From Phaeosaccion multiseriatum (lineage: Eukaryota; Ochrophyta, other classes): 64,000 nt of DNA. The notes under the pieces were generated by a model, which saw only the letters and a program-made list of their open reading frames with translations, was not told the DNA's origin and ran no database searches. Shown in pieces: positions 23,326 through 33,872 of this stretch; the first letter of the stretch is position 1, and the number at the start of each line of letters is the position of its first letter. The DNA is taken from NCBI GenBank assembly GCA_965112735.1, contig OZ218961.1, forward strand, positions 3,224,001 through 3,288,000, written 5' to 3'. Both the position numbers and the translations under genes were made by a program.

Positions 23326-26300
23326 TCAGGACCACACATCGAGGACGTATCTGCCGCGCCCCTTCATGTCCTTCAGCAAGAGGTCCACCTCCGCCCCGCT
23401 CATGCCTGCGGGCCGTGACCCTGCCCCTGCCCCTGTATCACCAACTGCTGGGCTGTGGCTGTCACTTGGAGGCTCCATGAGCAAGTCCCTGAGTGCCACG
23501 TGCACGTCCTGCGCCATGCGGTTTCCGTCTCCACATACGAACACATAGGCGTTCTGCGTGAGGATGAGGTCCCTGAGCTCTGCCCCTGCCTCCCTGATCA
23601 AGGACGTCACATACACCTTGTCAGCGCTCGCGTCGGCCTCCTTACCGCCGCGCAATTGCTTAGGGTTGGGATTGCTTGCAGACCACAGCCCGTCGCCACC
23701 ATCAGCTCCACCCGCACCCGCCCCCCCTTCTCCTGCTCCTCCTCCTCCTCCTCCCTCTCCCGGCGCCTGCGCCCCCTGCACGGCGTCTCTGGAGAAGGCG
23801 AGCTGCAAGTGGTCAAGCACTCCCTCCTCACGGAACCGCTGCATCTCCCCCTCGAAGATCCAGTCCTGCGAGCGGTGCCTGCAGCCAAAGAAGAGCCACA
23901 CCTGCCCCCTTCCCTCCCCGTCCTTGTACTCTCCCAGCCCATCCGCCTCGCCCTGCAGATCAAGTTCGAAGCCCCCCCTCCACACGCCCTCACACACACT
24001 GGCCTGCAGCTCCTCCTCGCGCCTCAGCAGGGCCTGGCGGTGCTGCAGGAAGCCGATGAAGGGCGCCACTCCTGTGCCCGGCCCGATGAGGATGATGGGC
24101 CACTTGCTGTTGCCCGGCAGCTGGAACTCCTTCGTGGGGCGGAGGAAGAGCGGCACCACAATCTCACTCGCACCGGGAGGAGGAGCGGGGACAGCAAGCC
24201 CAGCAGCGCCGGCCCCGGCTGCGGCAGCGACAGCACCAGAACCCACAGGGGGTGGTGACAGCGATCGCCCCGACTCCAACCCGCCCCTTGCACCCGGATA
24301 CCCCAGTCCCTCCCTCGAGAGGCGCCGGTGCTTGATGAAGGGAGCTGCGAGGCCCTCGAGCCAATTGGTGCACACGCCGTGTCGCACCACATGGCCGTGC
24401 GTCTTGCCGAGCGCCTGCTGCTGCTCCTCTGAGAAGGGCGGCTCCAGTTGGAACTTGACCACGCTGAAGGCGATGGCGAGGTGGTTGCCCAGCGCCAACT
24501 GTGACGAGCACACGGAGTAGAATCGAGCACGCTGCAGGGGGAGGAGCGCCAGCAGAGACTCCAGCGGGGGTTGACACGCGGGGAACATCTCGAGCAGCTC
24601 GGGGATGGTCAGGCCTGATCAAGGATGGCAGTGGACGGAATGGTGTATATGGTGTTCGATATTGTTAAGGGCCCACACACTTAAAACTGAAATCTGGCTC
24701 TAGAATGGGCGGACGGGGAGTACGGCGCTCACTCATGCCATGCCTCGACGCGACAAGAAGAAAGGACACTCACTTCCTCTTCCTCCCCTCCCCCACGATT
24801 GAACTAACGCATCTATCCCTGACTCTCGACACGGCCGCGTGGCACGTCTTACCTTGGCCCTCGACGAAGCTTGAGTACTCCTTGCTGCCCGCCTGGCGGC
24901 TGCACAGAAGCAGCAACCGTCTGCGGGGGGACGGCAGCAGATGGCAGTGACGAGGGGAGAGTCGAGATTGAGCAAATTTACTTACTTACACACTTACACA
25001 CACTTGATCGCCTTCCGCCCCCCCCCCCCCTCCCCTCCTCTTCCCTTCTCCTCCTCCGCCCCACCCACCTCTTCTGCTCCTTGTCGCCCTTGGTGTAGTG
25101 CGCCAATACGCGCAGCTGTCTCTTCAGTGGCACGGAGCACAGGTCCAGATGTGACGTGAGGGCGTCCCTCACAGTTACAGGGGAGGGCAGTCCCGAAGCG
25201 TCGTGCGTGAAGAGAGAGTCCACGCCCTCGCCTTGGGGCAGCAGAGAGGCCACGCGGTGCAGCATGAATGCCACCACAGGGGCGGGGTTGGGGCACCTGC
25301 AACAGCAGCAGCAGCAGTTGGTGATACGGGATACGTGGGTCAAGGGCAGCAGCAGCAGGAGCAACATTGAGGGGTGCGGTGGCTTAGCAAGCGGACTCTC
25401 TCTCTATCTCTCACACACACAAACACACACAAACACACACACACAGAAGGAGCGAGCCGAAGCTGTTGAGCCCCCCCCCCCCCACCCCACTCCCCTCACT
25501 CTGGCGATTCATCAAGTCAATGGATGCCTACCCTCTCTCGCCGCCGCACTGTAGCCCCCACCCCCCACACTTCCCTCAATCTTGTCACTCTCGCCACTCA
25601 CCGGATGCCGATGGCGTCCCCTGGGGTGTATCGAATGGCAGAGTGTCCCAGCGCGAGCTCCAGGTGAAGCACGCGACGCTCGGCCTTGGCCCCTCCCCCA
25701 GTGAGGTACCGGGCGGCGCTGAGGGTGGCTGGAAAGGGGCTGCTTGCTGTGTAGGGACTCTCGATGGACATGGAGCGGCCCCGGCCCCAGCCAAAGCGGG
25801 GACTCTTCATCCCGTTGGCGGGCGCCTCCTGCTCAGCCTCTCCGTTAAGAAGACCCAGTCCGGCTCCCCCTCCGGCTCCCTTCCCGCCCCCCTTCTCCCC
25901 TCCTCCGCCTCCTCCTGCCCCCTTTGGCAGCCACTGCAGCGCCCACTTCTTGTCCCTTAGCCTGGGGATCTCCTCCTCGTGCAAGAGCGACTCGGGATCC
26001 AAAGTGTGGGGCCGCAGGAACAGGTTCAGGCCCATCACCCCCACAGCCAATATCGACCCCGAGGGCTTGGGAGGGGGCGCGGGCGTGCAGGGCTCTAAAG
26101 CAAGGGCGTCGTCGCCATCATCCTTGGCCAAGGCCTCTGCCTGCTTCATGCCCTCCTCTGCCAAGGCCTTCGCCTTTGCCTTGGCCTTGAGCAGCAGCGC
26201 GTGCTCCTCGGGGAATTCCTCCTCCGTCATGATCGCTTGGGCCAAAGAGAAGCACTTCACCGCCTCCGCGCCGCCAGCGCGATACACATCACGGGCAGCA

Positions 26301-28421
26301 CTGGCCTTGCTCTTAGTGCCGCTACTCTCATCATCGTCGAAGTACTGCTCGCACACCTGCTTTTCAAGCCGCGCCAGGAGCAGGTTTCCGAGCAGCCTCT
26401 GCAGCCTCGCCCACTCCTGTGGCTGTTCCTCGGCGCTCAGCCCCTTCAGTGCCTGCCTTAGCTTGTCGATGCTTTCCTCCCCTCCATCTCCGTCTCCGGC
26501 TGCGCCGGCCGACCCTGGCTTGGCCTGTATCACCAACTGTTCCTCCTTGCCCTGCTCCGCCCACGCTGTGTCCAGCGCCGGCCACAGCCCCTTTAACCAC
26601 GGCTCCACCACGTCCTCGAGCCCCGTGCCCTCGTCCGCGCTGCCCGTGGCGTAGAAGCGCTTGCCCCCCAGCTCCATGAGCCGGGTGTCGATGCTCTTGC
26701 CCATGTAACAGAACTTGTCGTAGTTGGTGTCCCCAAGGCCCAGCATGCAATACCCCAAGCCCTCGTACAGCGTCTTGGAGTGAGTACGCTTCCTCAGAAA
26801 CCGCCAGAACTTGGCGCAGTTGTCGGGCGGGTCGGCATTGCCTGCGCTCCATCGACACGATAACCACCATACATGGTCGCAGATGGCAGCAAATGGCCAC
26901 AGATGGCAGACGATTGACACCCACAACGCGCACCAACATCCAGGAGAGAGGACAGGAGCAAGAGAAGCAAGAGAAGCAAGAGAGGCGTGTATCAGGGGTT
27001 GTCAGTACCAGGGGGAAGGGGGATCAGCACAGCACAGGAGGGACAGACAGACAGGCAGGCAGACAGGCAGACAGACAGACAGGCAATGGGCAGCAGCACA
27101 CCGCCAAGTGCCAAACAACACAGCACACACAGGGCACACACCTGTGGTGGAGCACACCATGACCGCCAGCCCACCCTCCTGGGCGTTCTTGTGCTGATCG
27201 AGGCCCATGCCTGCCGCCTCCAGCTTCTGCCAGTCGTTCATGGCCAGCAGCGTGGACTCGATGCCTCTGCCTTTGCTTTCCTCGTGAATGCCCTCCGCTA
27301 TACTCTGCGCGTTGCCCGTCTCCGAGCCGTACATAACCACGAGCCTCCTCTTCCTACTCGTTCTAGCCGCCTTTGCCTTTTCGCTCACCATTGCTGCCTG
27401 CTGCTCCTGGTCCTGCCCGACCGCCCCTTGTTCCTCCTTTACCGGTGGGGGCTTCTCGACTGCCCCCAGCTCGCGCACAGCCGCCTCCAGCGCGGGCCAC
27501 ACCCCCTCCAGCCACGGCTCCACCACATCCTCCAGCCCCGTGCCCTCGTCCGCCCAGCCCGGCTCGTAGAAGCGCTTAGCCCCGAGCTCTCTGAGGCGCA
27601 GATCGATGCCCTTGCCCATGGGACAGAACTTGTCGTAGTTGGAGTCCCCAAGGCCCAGCATGGCGAAGTGCAGGCCGTCGTAGAGCGTCTTGGAGTGCGT
27701 GCGCTTCCTGAGAAAGCGCCAGAACTTGGCGCAGTTGTCGGGCGGATCAGCGTTACCTGCGTAGTGGGGACGCTCTGTTGGGTGAGATGGCGGGAGGCGG
27801 CCCTGACCCTGCGAGCAGTGGCGTCCAGCACTGCGCTTGTGCGTGGGAAGAGCAAGGCCTACAGCTGCCTACTTGCCAAAACGAGCACCGGCATATGGAA
27901 GAACAGTGCCACTAGAGGTGGGTGCATAGGTTAGAGGGCGACGCGACACACCTGTGGTGGAGCACACCATCACCGCGAGGCCCGGGGCGTTCTTGTGCTG
28001 ATCGAGGCCCATGCCTGCCGCCTCCAGCTTCTGCCAGTCGTTCATGGCCAGCAGCGTGGAGTCGTAGCCTTTACCTTTGCAGTCCTCGTGGAAGGCCTCT
28101 GCTATGCTCTGCGCGTTGCCCGTCTCCGAGCCGTACATAACCACGAGCCTGTGTCAGCACCGGAGGCAGCGGAATGATTGGGTCAGGAAAAGCACAACGA
28201 CTTCTTGAGAGAGACAGCGAGAGGGCATCTCCATCGAGCGAGAAAGCAGTCAGCGAGAGAGAAAGGGAGGGGGCGTCTTCAGCGAGCGGGAGATAGGGCA
28301 AGTGGGCGGGTCGAAGCTGGGGCCCAAGGAAAAAGCAGATGATGTCCGACCCACGTGAATCTAACCGATTCCGAGCACACCACAGATACAACCTGAACTG
28401 TCCGCATGCTCACCTTCTCAT
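23326..28421 (-). CDS. MTRR: methionine synthase reductase-like diflavin enzyme with duplicated FMN domain
   Basis: Seven exons: 28414-28421, 27952-28148, 27142-27756, 25602-26841, 25069-25296, 24853-24920 and 23326-24614; 1214 residues. MTRR passes electrons from NADPH through FAD and FMN to reactivate cobalamin-dependent methionine synthase. Residues about 3-165 and 206-370 are two near-identical flavodoxin domains (M-Y-G-S-E-T-G-N-A-Q, then C-S-T-T-G-N-A-D-P-P-D-N, L-G-L-G-D, then E-D-V-V-E-P-W). The FAD/NADPH module has R-Y-T-P-G-D-A, F-P-A-C-Q-P-P-L, R-F-Y-S-V-C-S-S, G-P-G-T-G-V-A-P-F-I-G, F-F-G-C-R-H and a final L-D-V-W-S. These match MTRR better than P450 reductase. The first exon codes only ATGAGAAG; it gives an M-R-R start like animal MTRR. 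The dispersed motif occurs at 26526 and 23434 in exons and 25315 in an intron. The linker (about 370-670) is long and low complexity. Confidence 0.93.
23434..23447 (-). repeat. dispersed motif copy in exon (VGDT frame)
   Basis: Exact 14-mer in sense in the last exon of the MTRR-like gene, within a surface insertion before the C-terminal helix. Confidence 0.9.
25315..25327 (+). repeat. dispersed motif copy in intron (antisense)
   Basis: CAGTTGGTGATAC (13 of 14 bases) after a CAG tract, a few bases upstream of the acceptor of exon 25069-25296, antisense to the MTRR-like gene. Confidence 0.85.
26526..26539 (-). repeat. dispersed motif copy in exon (QLVIQ frame)
   Basis: Exact 14-mer in sense in the linker after the second FMN domain of the MTRR-like gene. 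Confidence 0.9.
27030..27088. repeat. (CAGA)/(CAGG)n microsatellite
   Basis: Tetranucleotide array in the intron 26842-27141 of the MTRR-like gene. Related arrays occur at 13455-13492 and 58353-58570. Confidence 0.85.
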
Positions 28422-28811
28422 GTTTCCCTCTCCCTCCTGGTCACACGCAACCATTACGCAGCTTCTTCTATACTCTCTATACTGCGGTTTTTGCGGCCAT
28501 TGTACAAAAATCTACCTCGCGAGGAGCGCGCGCAAAACCCTATGAAGCTGAAACTGAAACTGACTCTGACCCCACAAATTTGCGCCTGTAACCGCCATCG
28601 TGCTTACCTCAGCGGGGCGTTTGCTTCATTATTTGGCTCTCGCGTGCTGTGCTTTGCAATTGCTTGGGGGGGGGAGAATATGAATGCAAGCGCAAGGGTA
28701 AAGGGCGCAGAGATCTAGGAAGGGAACAAGGCAGATGAGAGAGAAAAGGAGGAAATTCCCGCCTGACGGGCCTTGAGGCTCTCTCTCTCTTTTGCCGGAA
28801 ACTCAAGAAGA
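28422..28811. promoter_or_regulatory. shared upstream region of MTRR-like gene (-) and EB1-like gene (+)
   Basis: 390 bp between divergent start codons. No specific element is identified. Confidence 0.4.
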
Positions 28812-30779
28812 ATGTCGATGCAGCAATCGCGGCCGGGGGAGAAGCGGGGGCGGAATGTGGGGACTAGCGCGGAGGTTTGGACGGTGTTGGAGCTTCTGGA
28901 GTGGCTAAACGGCCTCCTGCAGCTGTCCGCCATGGATGGGGACGACCCCCTCGTTTCCCTCAAGGAGACGTGCAGCGGCGCCCACTTCTGCGCGGTGCTG
29001 GATGGCATGCTGCCCGGCAAGATGAACATGCGCTCCATCATCTGGGGCAAGAAGGACCAGGTGTTGGAGCAGGAGGCCGCATCCAACTTCCGCAGGCTGG
29101 ACGAGGTGATGCATAGACACGGCCTCGACTGTCCCCTGGACTATAGCACCATGCTTGCTGCAAAGCCTTCCTCGGTGCTGGAGCTGTGGAACTGGTTCAA
29201 GAACACGAGTAACCAGCCCCAGTACGGCCTCCTCAGGGACTACAAGGCCAAGGCAAGGCGGAGGCTATGCAAGAGGAGCAAAATGACCAAAAAGAGGGGC
29301 GACAACCTCTTAGGGAGACCAATAGGAATGCAGCAGCAGCAGCAACAGCAGCAACAGCAGCAACAGCAGCAGCAGCGGGGCCAGGACAAGGGCCAGGGTC
29401 AACAGAGGGGAGACGCTCACAGCGGAAGAAGCCGGAGGCAGCAGCTGCAGCTGACGCAGGAGCTAACGACCAAAGGGGTTCGGAGTATGTCTCACTCGCC
29501 AGTCCCGGGTGCGAGCAGCTTACGGCAGGCGGGCGGGCGGGGCAGGGTGCTGTCCCCCCGAGCGGTCAGCGACTCGCACGCGCCCACAAGGGTCAGGGCC
29601 ACCTTCGGAGCCTTCGAGCAAGGGGTAATAGGCCAGGCCGTGGACGGGGGTGATGGAGAAAAGAAGCAGGGGGAGCGAGGGGAGGAGAAGCGGGAGGAGG
29701 AGGAGGAGGAGGGGAATATGGATGGCAGTTTCGACAGCAGCCGGGACTGGGATGTGACGGGAGAGGGCGGCGGCAAAGCCAGTGCTGTGTCACCCGCCTC
29801 TGTCTCCCCAACCCGGCCTGCCAACTTGCCCAACAGCGGGCGAAGGCGACCAGCTCCCACTTCGCGCGCACACACGCAGCTGGGGCAGAGCAACGGCAGG
29901 CTGGGCCGGAAGGGCGGAGGAGGTGACATGTCTTCGTCAGAGAGGCCAGTGGGAAGAAAGGTAGAGGTGCCTTCGCTGGTGCCGCCGGACGTGGGTCTCA
30001 TGGCCAAGGCTCTGTTAGGGTATCACCCAAAAGTTCCGCATGGGAGTGTGCTGCACACGGAGCTAACAGCGTTGGGCCTCGCGGGGCCCAAACAGGCGCT
30101 AACTGCGCTGGTGCTAGCGGAGGAAGAGGAGGAGGAGGAGAGGGCGGGGCCAGAGATACCGAGGGGGGATGATTATTGCGGAGCGGGGCGAAGGGGGCGA
30201 GAGGAGGAGGAGGCCGGCGGGGAGCCTCAGAAGCAGCAGGTGCGGGGGTTGGTGGTCCAGGCGAAGGGTTTACAGATGGGCATAGTGCAGTCGCAGAGGT
30301 ACCAGTACCAGCAGGAGCACCTTGTTCCTGCCCCGGTCTTGCAGCGGAATCGGCACGGAGGCGGTAACGGCAGGGTTGGGGGAGGAGGAGGAGGAGGAGG
30401 AGGAGGCTCACGGAGTGTTGCCGAGGGGCACGACGAGGCAGGAGGGGGGGGGAGTGGTAAAGCTCTGACTTCAGCTCAGGCCGCGGAGAGGGCGGAGCGG
30501 GAACTGAAGGAGGGCCTGAAGCGGCTCGACAAGGGGTTGCACGAGCGAGGCAGGGGGGCGGACAAGGGGAGGGGCAAAGAGGCAAGGGGAGGGGGAGGGG
30601 GAGGGGGAGGGGGAGGGGGAGGCTCAACAGGGGGCCGCGGCGCCAAGGGCTCGCTGCTCAATACGAAGGGGAGCATGGGCAGTATGGCGAGCATGGGTAG
30701 CAGTAGAGGAAGCATCACAAGCCTCGGGTCGTCGCGGGAGCCTACGCGAGGAGGAGGAGGAGGAGAAGAAGGAGGGTGA
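28812..30779 (+). CDS. EB1/MAPRE-like calponin-homology microtubule-binding protein
   Basis: Single exon from ATG 28812, 655 residues. Residues about 20-150 resemble the EB1-type calponin-homology domain: L-L-E-W-L-N-G-L-L-Q-L, then C-S-G-A-H-F-C-A-V-L-D-G-M-L-P-G (compare CSGAAYCQFMDMLFPG in EB1), N-F-R-R-L-D-E and L-E-L-W-N-W-F-K. EB1 proteins bind growing microtubule plus ends. Beyond residue 160 the protein is a long disordered region with a Gln run, Glu/Arg-rich parts, a helical stretch near 570-600 and a Gly-rich tail. I do not see the EB1 C-terminal coiled-coil/EEY end, so this may be an EB1-related protein and not a true orthologue. Further 3' exons are possible. Confidence 0.78.
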   Translation: MSMQQSRPGEKRGRNVGTSAEVWTVLELLEWLNGLLQLSAMDGDDPLVSLKETCSGAHFCAVLDGMLPGKMNMRSIIWGKKDQVLEQEAASNFRRLDEVMHRHGLDCPLDYSTMLAAKPSSVLELWNWFKNTSNQPQYGLLRDYKAKARRRLCKRSKMTKKRGDNLLGRPIGMQQQQQQQQQQQQQQQRGQDKGQGQQRGDAHSGRSRRQQLQLTQELTTKGVRSMSHSPVPGASSLRQAGGRGRVLSPRAVSDSHAPTRVRATFGAFEQGVIGQAVDGGDGEKKQGERGEEKREEEEEEGNMDGSFDSSRDWDVTGEGGGKASAVSPASVSPTRPANLPNSGRRRPAPTSRAHTQLGQSNGRLGRKGGGGDMSSSERPVGRKVEVPSLVPPDVGLMAKALLGYHPKVPHGSVLHTELTALGLAGPKQALTALVLAEEEEEEERAGPEIPRGDDYCGAGRRGREEEEAGGEPQKQQVRGLVVQAKGLQMGIVQSQRYQYQQEHLVPAPVLQRNRHGGGNGRVGGGGGGGGGGSRSVAEGHDEAGGGGSGKALTSAQAAERAERELKEGLKRLDKGLHERGRGADKGRGKEARGGGGGGGGGGGGSTGGRGAKGSLLNTKGSMGSMASMGSSRGSITSLGSSREPTRGGGGGEEGG

Positions 30780-31058
30780 GCGGCGACAGAGAGCGTCGGA
30801 CACAGGCGGGGAAGGAAGCCCTCCTCTGTTGAGATGGGAACTGAAACTGCCAGTAGAACTGGCGGGGCTTGCGGCTCCTCCGCACCCGCCAGTCACTCGC
30901 CGCTTTGCTAAGTAAGCGCAATAGCAACAGACTGACGTTGACTCTGCCCCGCCGAGGCCTCTCTATCGTATGTATATATATATAACTATGTACGTCGCTC
31001 GTCGAGATTCTGTGGGAAAGAACCCTTCCCAATGTATGTATGCACAGTGCTGATGACT

Positions 31059-33724
31059 TCAGAGATCGGGAATCTCAGTGGGTGACGCTGCCGCTGCTGC
31101 TGCTGCTGCTGCTGCTGCTGCGGATGCTGCCCCCTCCTCGCCCCCCCCCCCCCCCTCCTCGCCCTCCCCCAACTGCTGCTGCGTCGGCCCCGCGTCGCTC
31201 TCCCTCCTGCAACGCACCCTCCTCACGGGGGGCTCCTCAGCCGTAAGCTTGGGGTGGCCACACAGCGTGGGGCTGGCGACGACCAATTGGTAGTGGCACG
31301 AGTGGTCCTCCATCACCGAGAGCACCTCCGCCCTCCTGCCGCACTGCATGGTCACAGTGGTGCTGCGCCGCACAGACGACACATCACAGGGTGTGCCCAG
31401 CGTGTATTCGACTTCGTACACCTTTCCCGCCTGCCCGTCCCTGCGCTCCACCACGTGGCGGGCCTCATCCCCAGGGAGGAATTCGCTCTCATCGAAGCTG
31501 CCCAGCCAGAAGGAGTCGTCCGCTGCCATCGCCTCGCTCTGGCGCTGCCCGTTCTTGTCGCGGATGTGCGTCGCGTGGTACTGCTTGACGCCCTCCCACG
31601 GGCAGAACTCGTAGGTCCACCAACCCTCAGGACGGGGCGGGAAGCACTTGCCATGCCAGGCGAGCAGGTCCAGCACGCTGCCGTGCTTCTGTAGCTGCAA
31701 GTGTGCGTGGGCCGCTTCTCGACTCTGTGTGTCGCCCCCCCCGTCCGTCGTGGTGGGAGGCGCAGGGGCAGCGGCGGAGGAAGAAGGTACTTGTATGATG
31801 CCCCCGTCCGTCCCGTATCTCTGCTGTGCTTTGCCCGCTCCCGCTCCCGCTGTTGCTCCTCCTCCTCCTCCTCCTCCTCCTCCTCCTCCTCCGGCTACAG
31901 CTGCTGCAGCTCCTGCCGCTCCGTCCATCATCCCTTGGAACTCTCTCGCCACCGCCGCCGCCGCGGCAGGAGGTGGGGAAGCAGTGTTGCCTTTGGCTGT
32001 GGCTTTGGCTAACGCCGGTGCTCCGGGCGCAGGGCACAGCGCATCTGTGCACATGTGCAGGTCGTAGTGGCACTGGTCCTCCGTGCCCTCCGCCCCCTCC
32101 ACTAAGCTCACCAGGTGCAGCTTCATCTCTCCACCGCTTGAGCCCCCTTGCCCCATACGCTCCTCCCCCCCCTCTCCCTCTCCATCGCAGCAACTGTATG
32201 TGACGGTGGTCCGTCGGGGCCTTCCCGTCTCGTCGCACATCTGCCCGTTCTCGTACTCGTCCCGCACAGACAACACCGAGGAGAGGGGCGGGTCGAAGGA
32301 TAATGATCCGGCGGTGGTGGTGGCGTCTGCCTGAGACCCGTGCATCGGCTCCTCCTCTGCTGCTGCTGCTGCTGCTGCTGCCACCGCTGCTGCTACCGCT
32401 GCTGCCGCTGCTGTCTCCCCCTCATCGGGGTAACGGTATGGAGTCTCCCCCAGGTCCAGCTCGAGCAACCCCCCCTCCTCTTCGGAGAGTGCTTCCCCTC
32501 CTGTCTGCTTCTGCACCAGCGCCACCGTCCGCTGATACACCCCGAGGCTGTACACAGGCTCGTTCTTCACCTCCGCCCCCTCTGCAGCTGCCGAGACGGA
32601 CGCGCCCTCCTCGGACACCTCGACCGCCACCGCCACGGGCTCTGCGTGGAACTGCACCACATGTCTCCTGTGGCACCACTCGTAGCTCCAGTAGCCCTGG
32701 TTGATCACCGCGCACATGCCCCGAAGACTAGCCAGTGTCTTCCGCAGCCCCTCCACGGTCGTGGGCCCGTGCCCGTGGCTGGGGCCAAGACTCGGACGCT
32801 GCGGGTGTTGCGCGCTCTCGTGCTCCACTGCCAGGAAGCGCTTCTCTTTGGCTCCTCTCGCGAGCTCCCCCCCTGCGCCAATCACACGCTCCTCACGCTC
32901 CTCACTCTCGTCATACACCACCTCACACACGTACTCCTCTCCGTCGGAGTCTCTGAGGCTGTAGCTGTAGCTCGTCGGCTCCTGCTCAACCTCCCCCCCC
33001 CCCTCCTGCTCCTCCTCCTGGTCCCGGTCGGCCCCTCTCGGCCCCTCATCCGGCAGGTAGCCTACACCAGGGAGGCAACAGAAAGCAGCAAGGGCGTGGG
33101 GAGTGGTGCACAGTACGGGTCACACAAACAGAAATATTCCCATCTACAGAGCGCGGGTCCAGCTGGGGGGAAAGGGACCTTGGACGCAAAGCAACGGCTC
33201 GAGGGAGCCCAAGCCGCCAATCAAACGCGTGCACTGGGGAACAGCCGCGAGAGGCCAGGGGTGCTCTCTCGCTCCTCCCCGCCTGCCATCCATCCGACCG
33301 TCCTGTATTCGTCTCCTACCGGCATTCATCTAGAGGGACAGGTCTCCCTCCTTGGCGAATGCCACAACGTACACGTGGCAAAAGTTGCTGTACCCTTCCA
33401 GCCCCCCCTCGTTGGTGCATTTTGCTTCCACAACTCTCGCCCAGTCTACCCTTGCCACAACAGTCGTCCCCAGGCCTGCTCCTCACCTCCCTCCAGCAGG
33501 CTTTCCTCCAGTAGCGTGAGCGTCCGCTGCTGCCGTAGGGCGTGCAGGATGGAGTTGGTTCTGCTCTGGAGGTCCCCGAGCTTTCCTTCCGTGTCCAGCG
33601 GGAAAAGCGCGCCACCGCCCCCGCCCCCGCCACCGCCCGCCACTCCTACTAGTCCTGCACTAATGAGGACTCCATCCACCCCTCCGAGGAGGAGCAGAGG
33701 GGCAGCGCCGAGCACCAGCCGCAT
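31059..33724 (-). CDS. ER lectin with two MRH domains (ERLEC1/OS-9 type)
   Basis: Two exons (33487-33724 and 31059-33061) join in phase to 746 residues. A signal peptide fits residues 1-30 (M-R-L-V-L-G-A-A-P-L-L-L-L). Two mannose-6-phosphate-receptor homology domains follow. The first, from about residue 195, has Y-W-S-Y-E-W-C...V-V-Q-F-H, M-C-D-E-T-G-R-P-R-R and D-Q-C-H-Y-D-L...L-C-P. The second, from about 540, has W-W-T-Y-E-F-C...V-K-Q-Y-H, P-C-D-V-S-S-V-R-R and H-S-C-H-Y-Q-L...L-C-G-H-P. Each keeps the Gln, Arg, Glu and Tyr used for sugar binding. Two such domains are the layout of ERLEC1/XTP3-B, which recognises trimmed N-glycans on misfolded glycoproteins for ER-associated degradation. 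Low-complexity insertions enlarge both domains. No HDEL-type signal ends the chain. Confidence 0.88.
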
Positions 33725-33872
33725 CGGAAGGCTTGCTTCTTCCCCTAAAAACTCCCTTCCCTCTCTCAGATGGAGGAAAAACTAAGTCAACGAATTTGAG
33801 CGCGCCCCCCCCTGATAATCCTTCTTCTCCTCTCCTCTTTCCCGACAAGAAGGCCTTGCCCTCTACGCTGTG

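Noticed and set aside
23326-28421. NADPH-cytochrome P450 reductase or sulfite reductase
   Set aside because: The F-P-A-C-Q-P-P-L stretch, G-V-C-T-N-W-L and the final D-V-W-S fit methionine synthase reductase better; no N-terminal membrane anchor is present.
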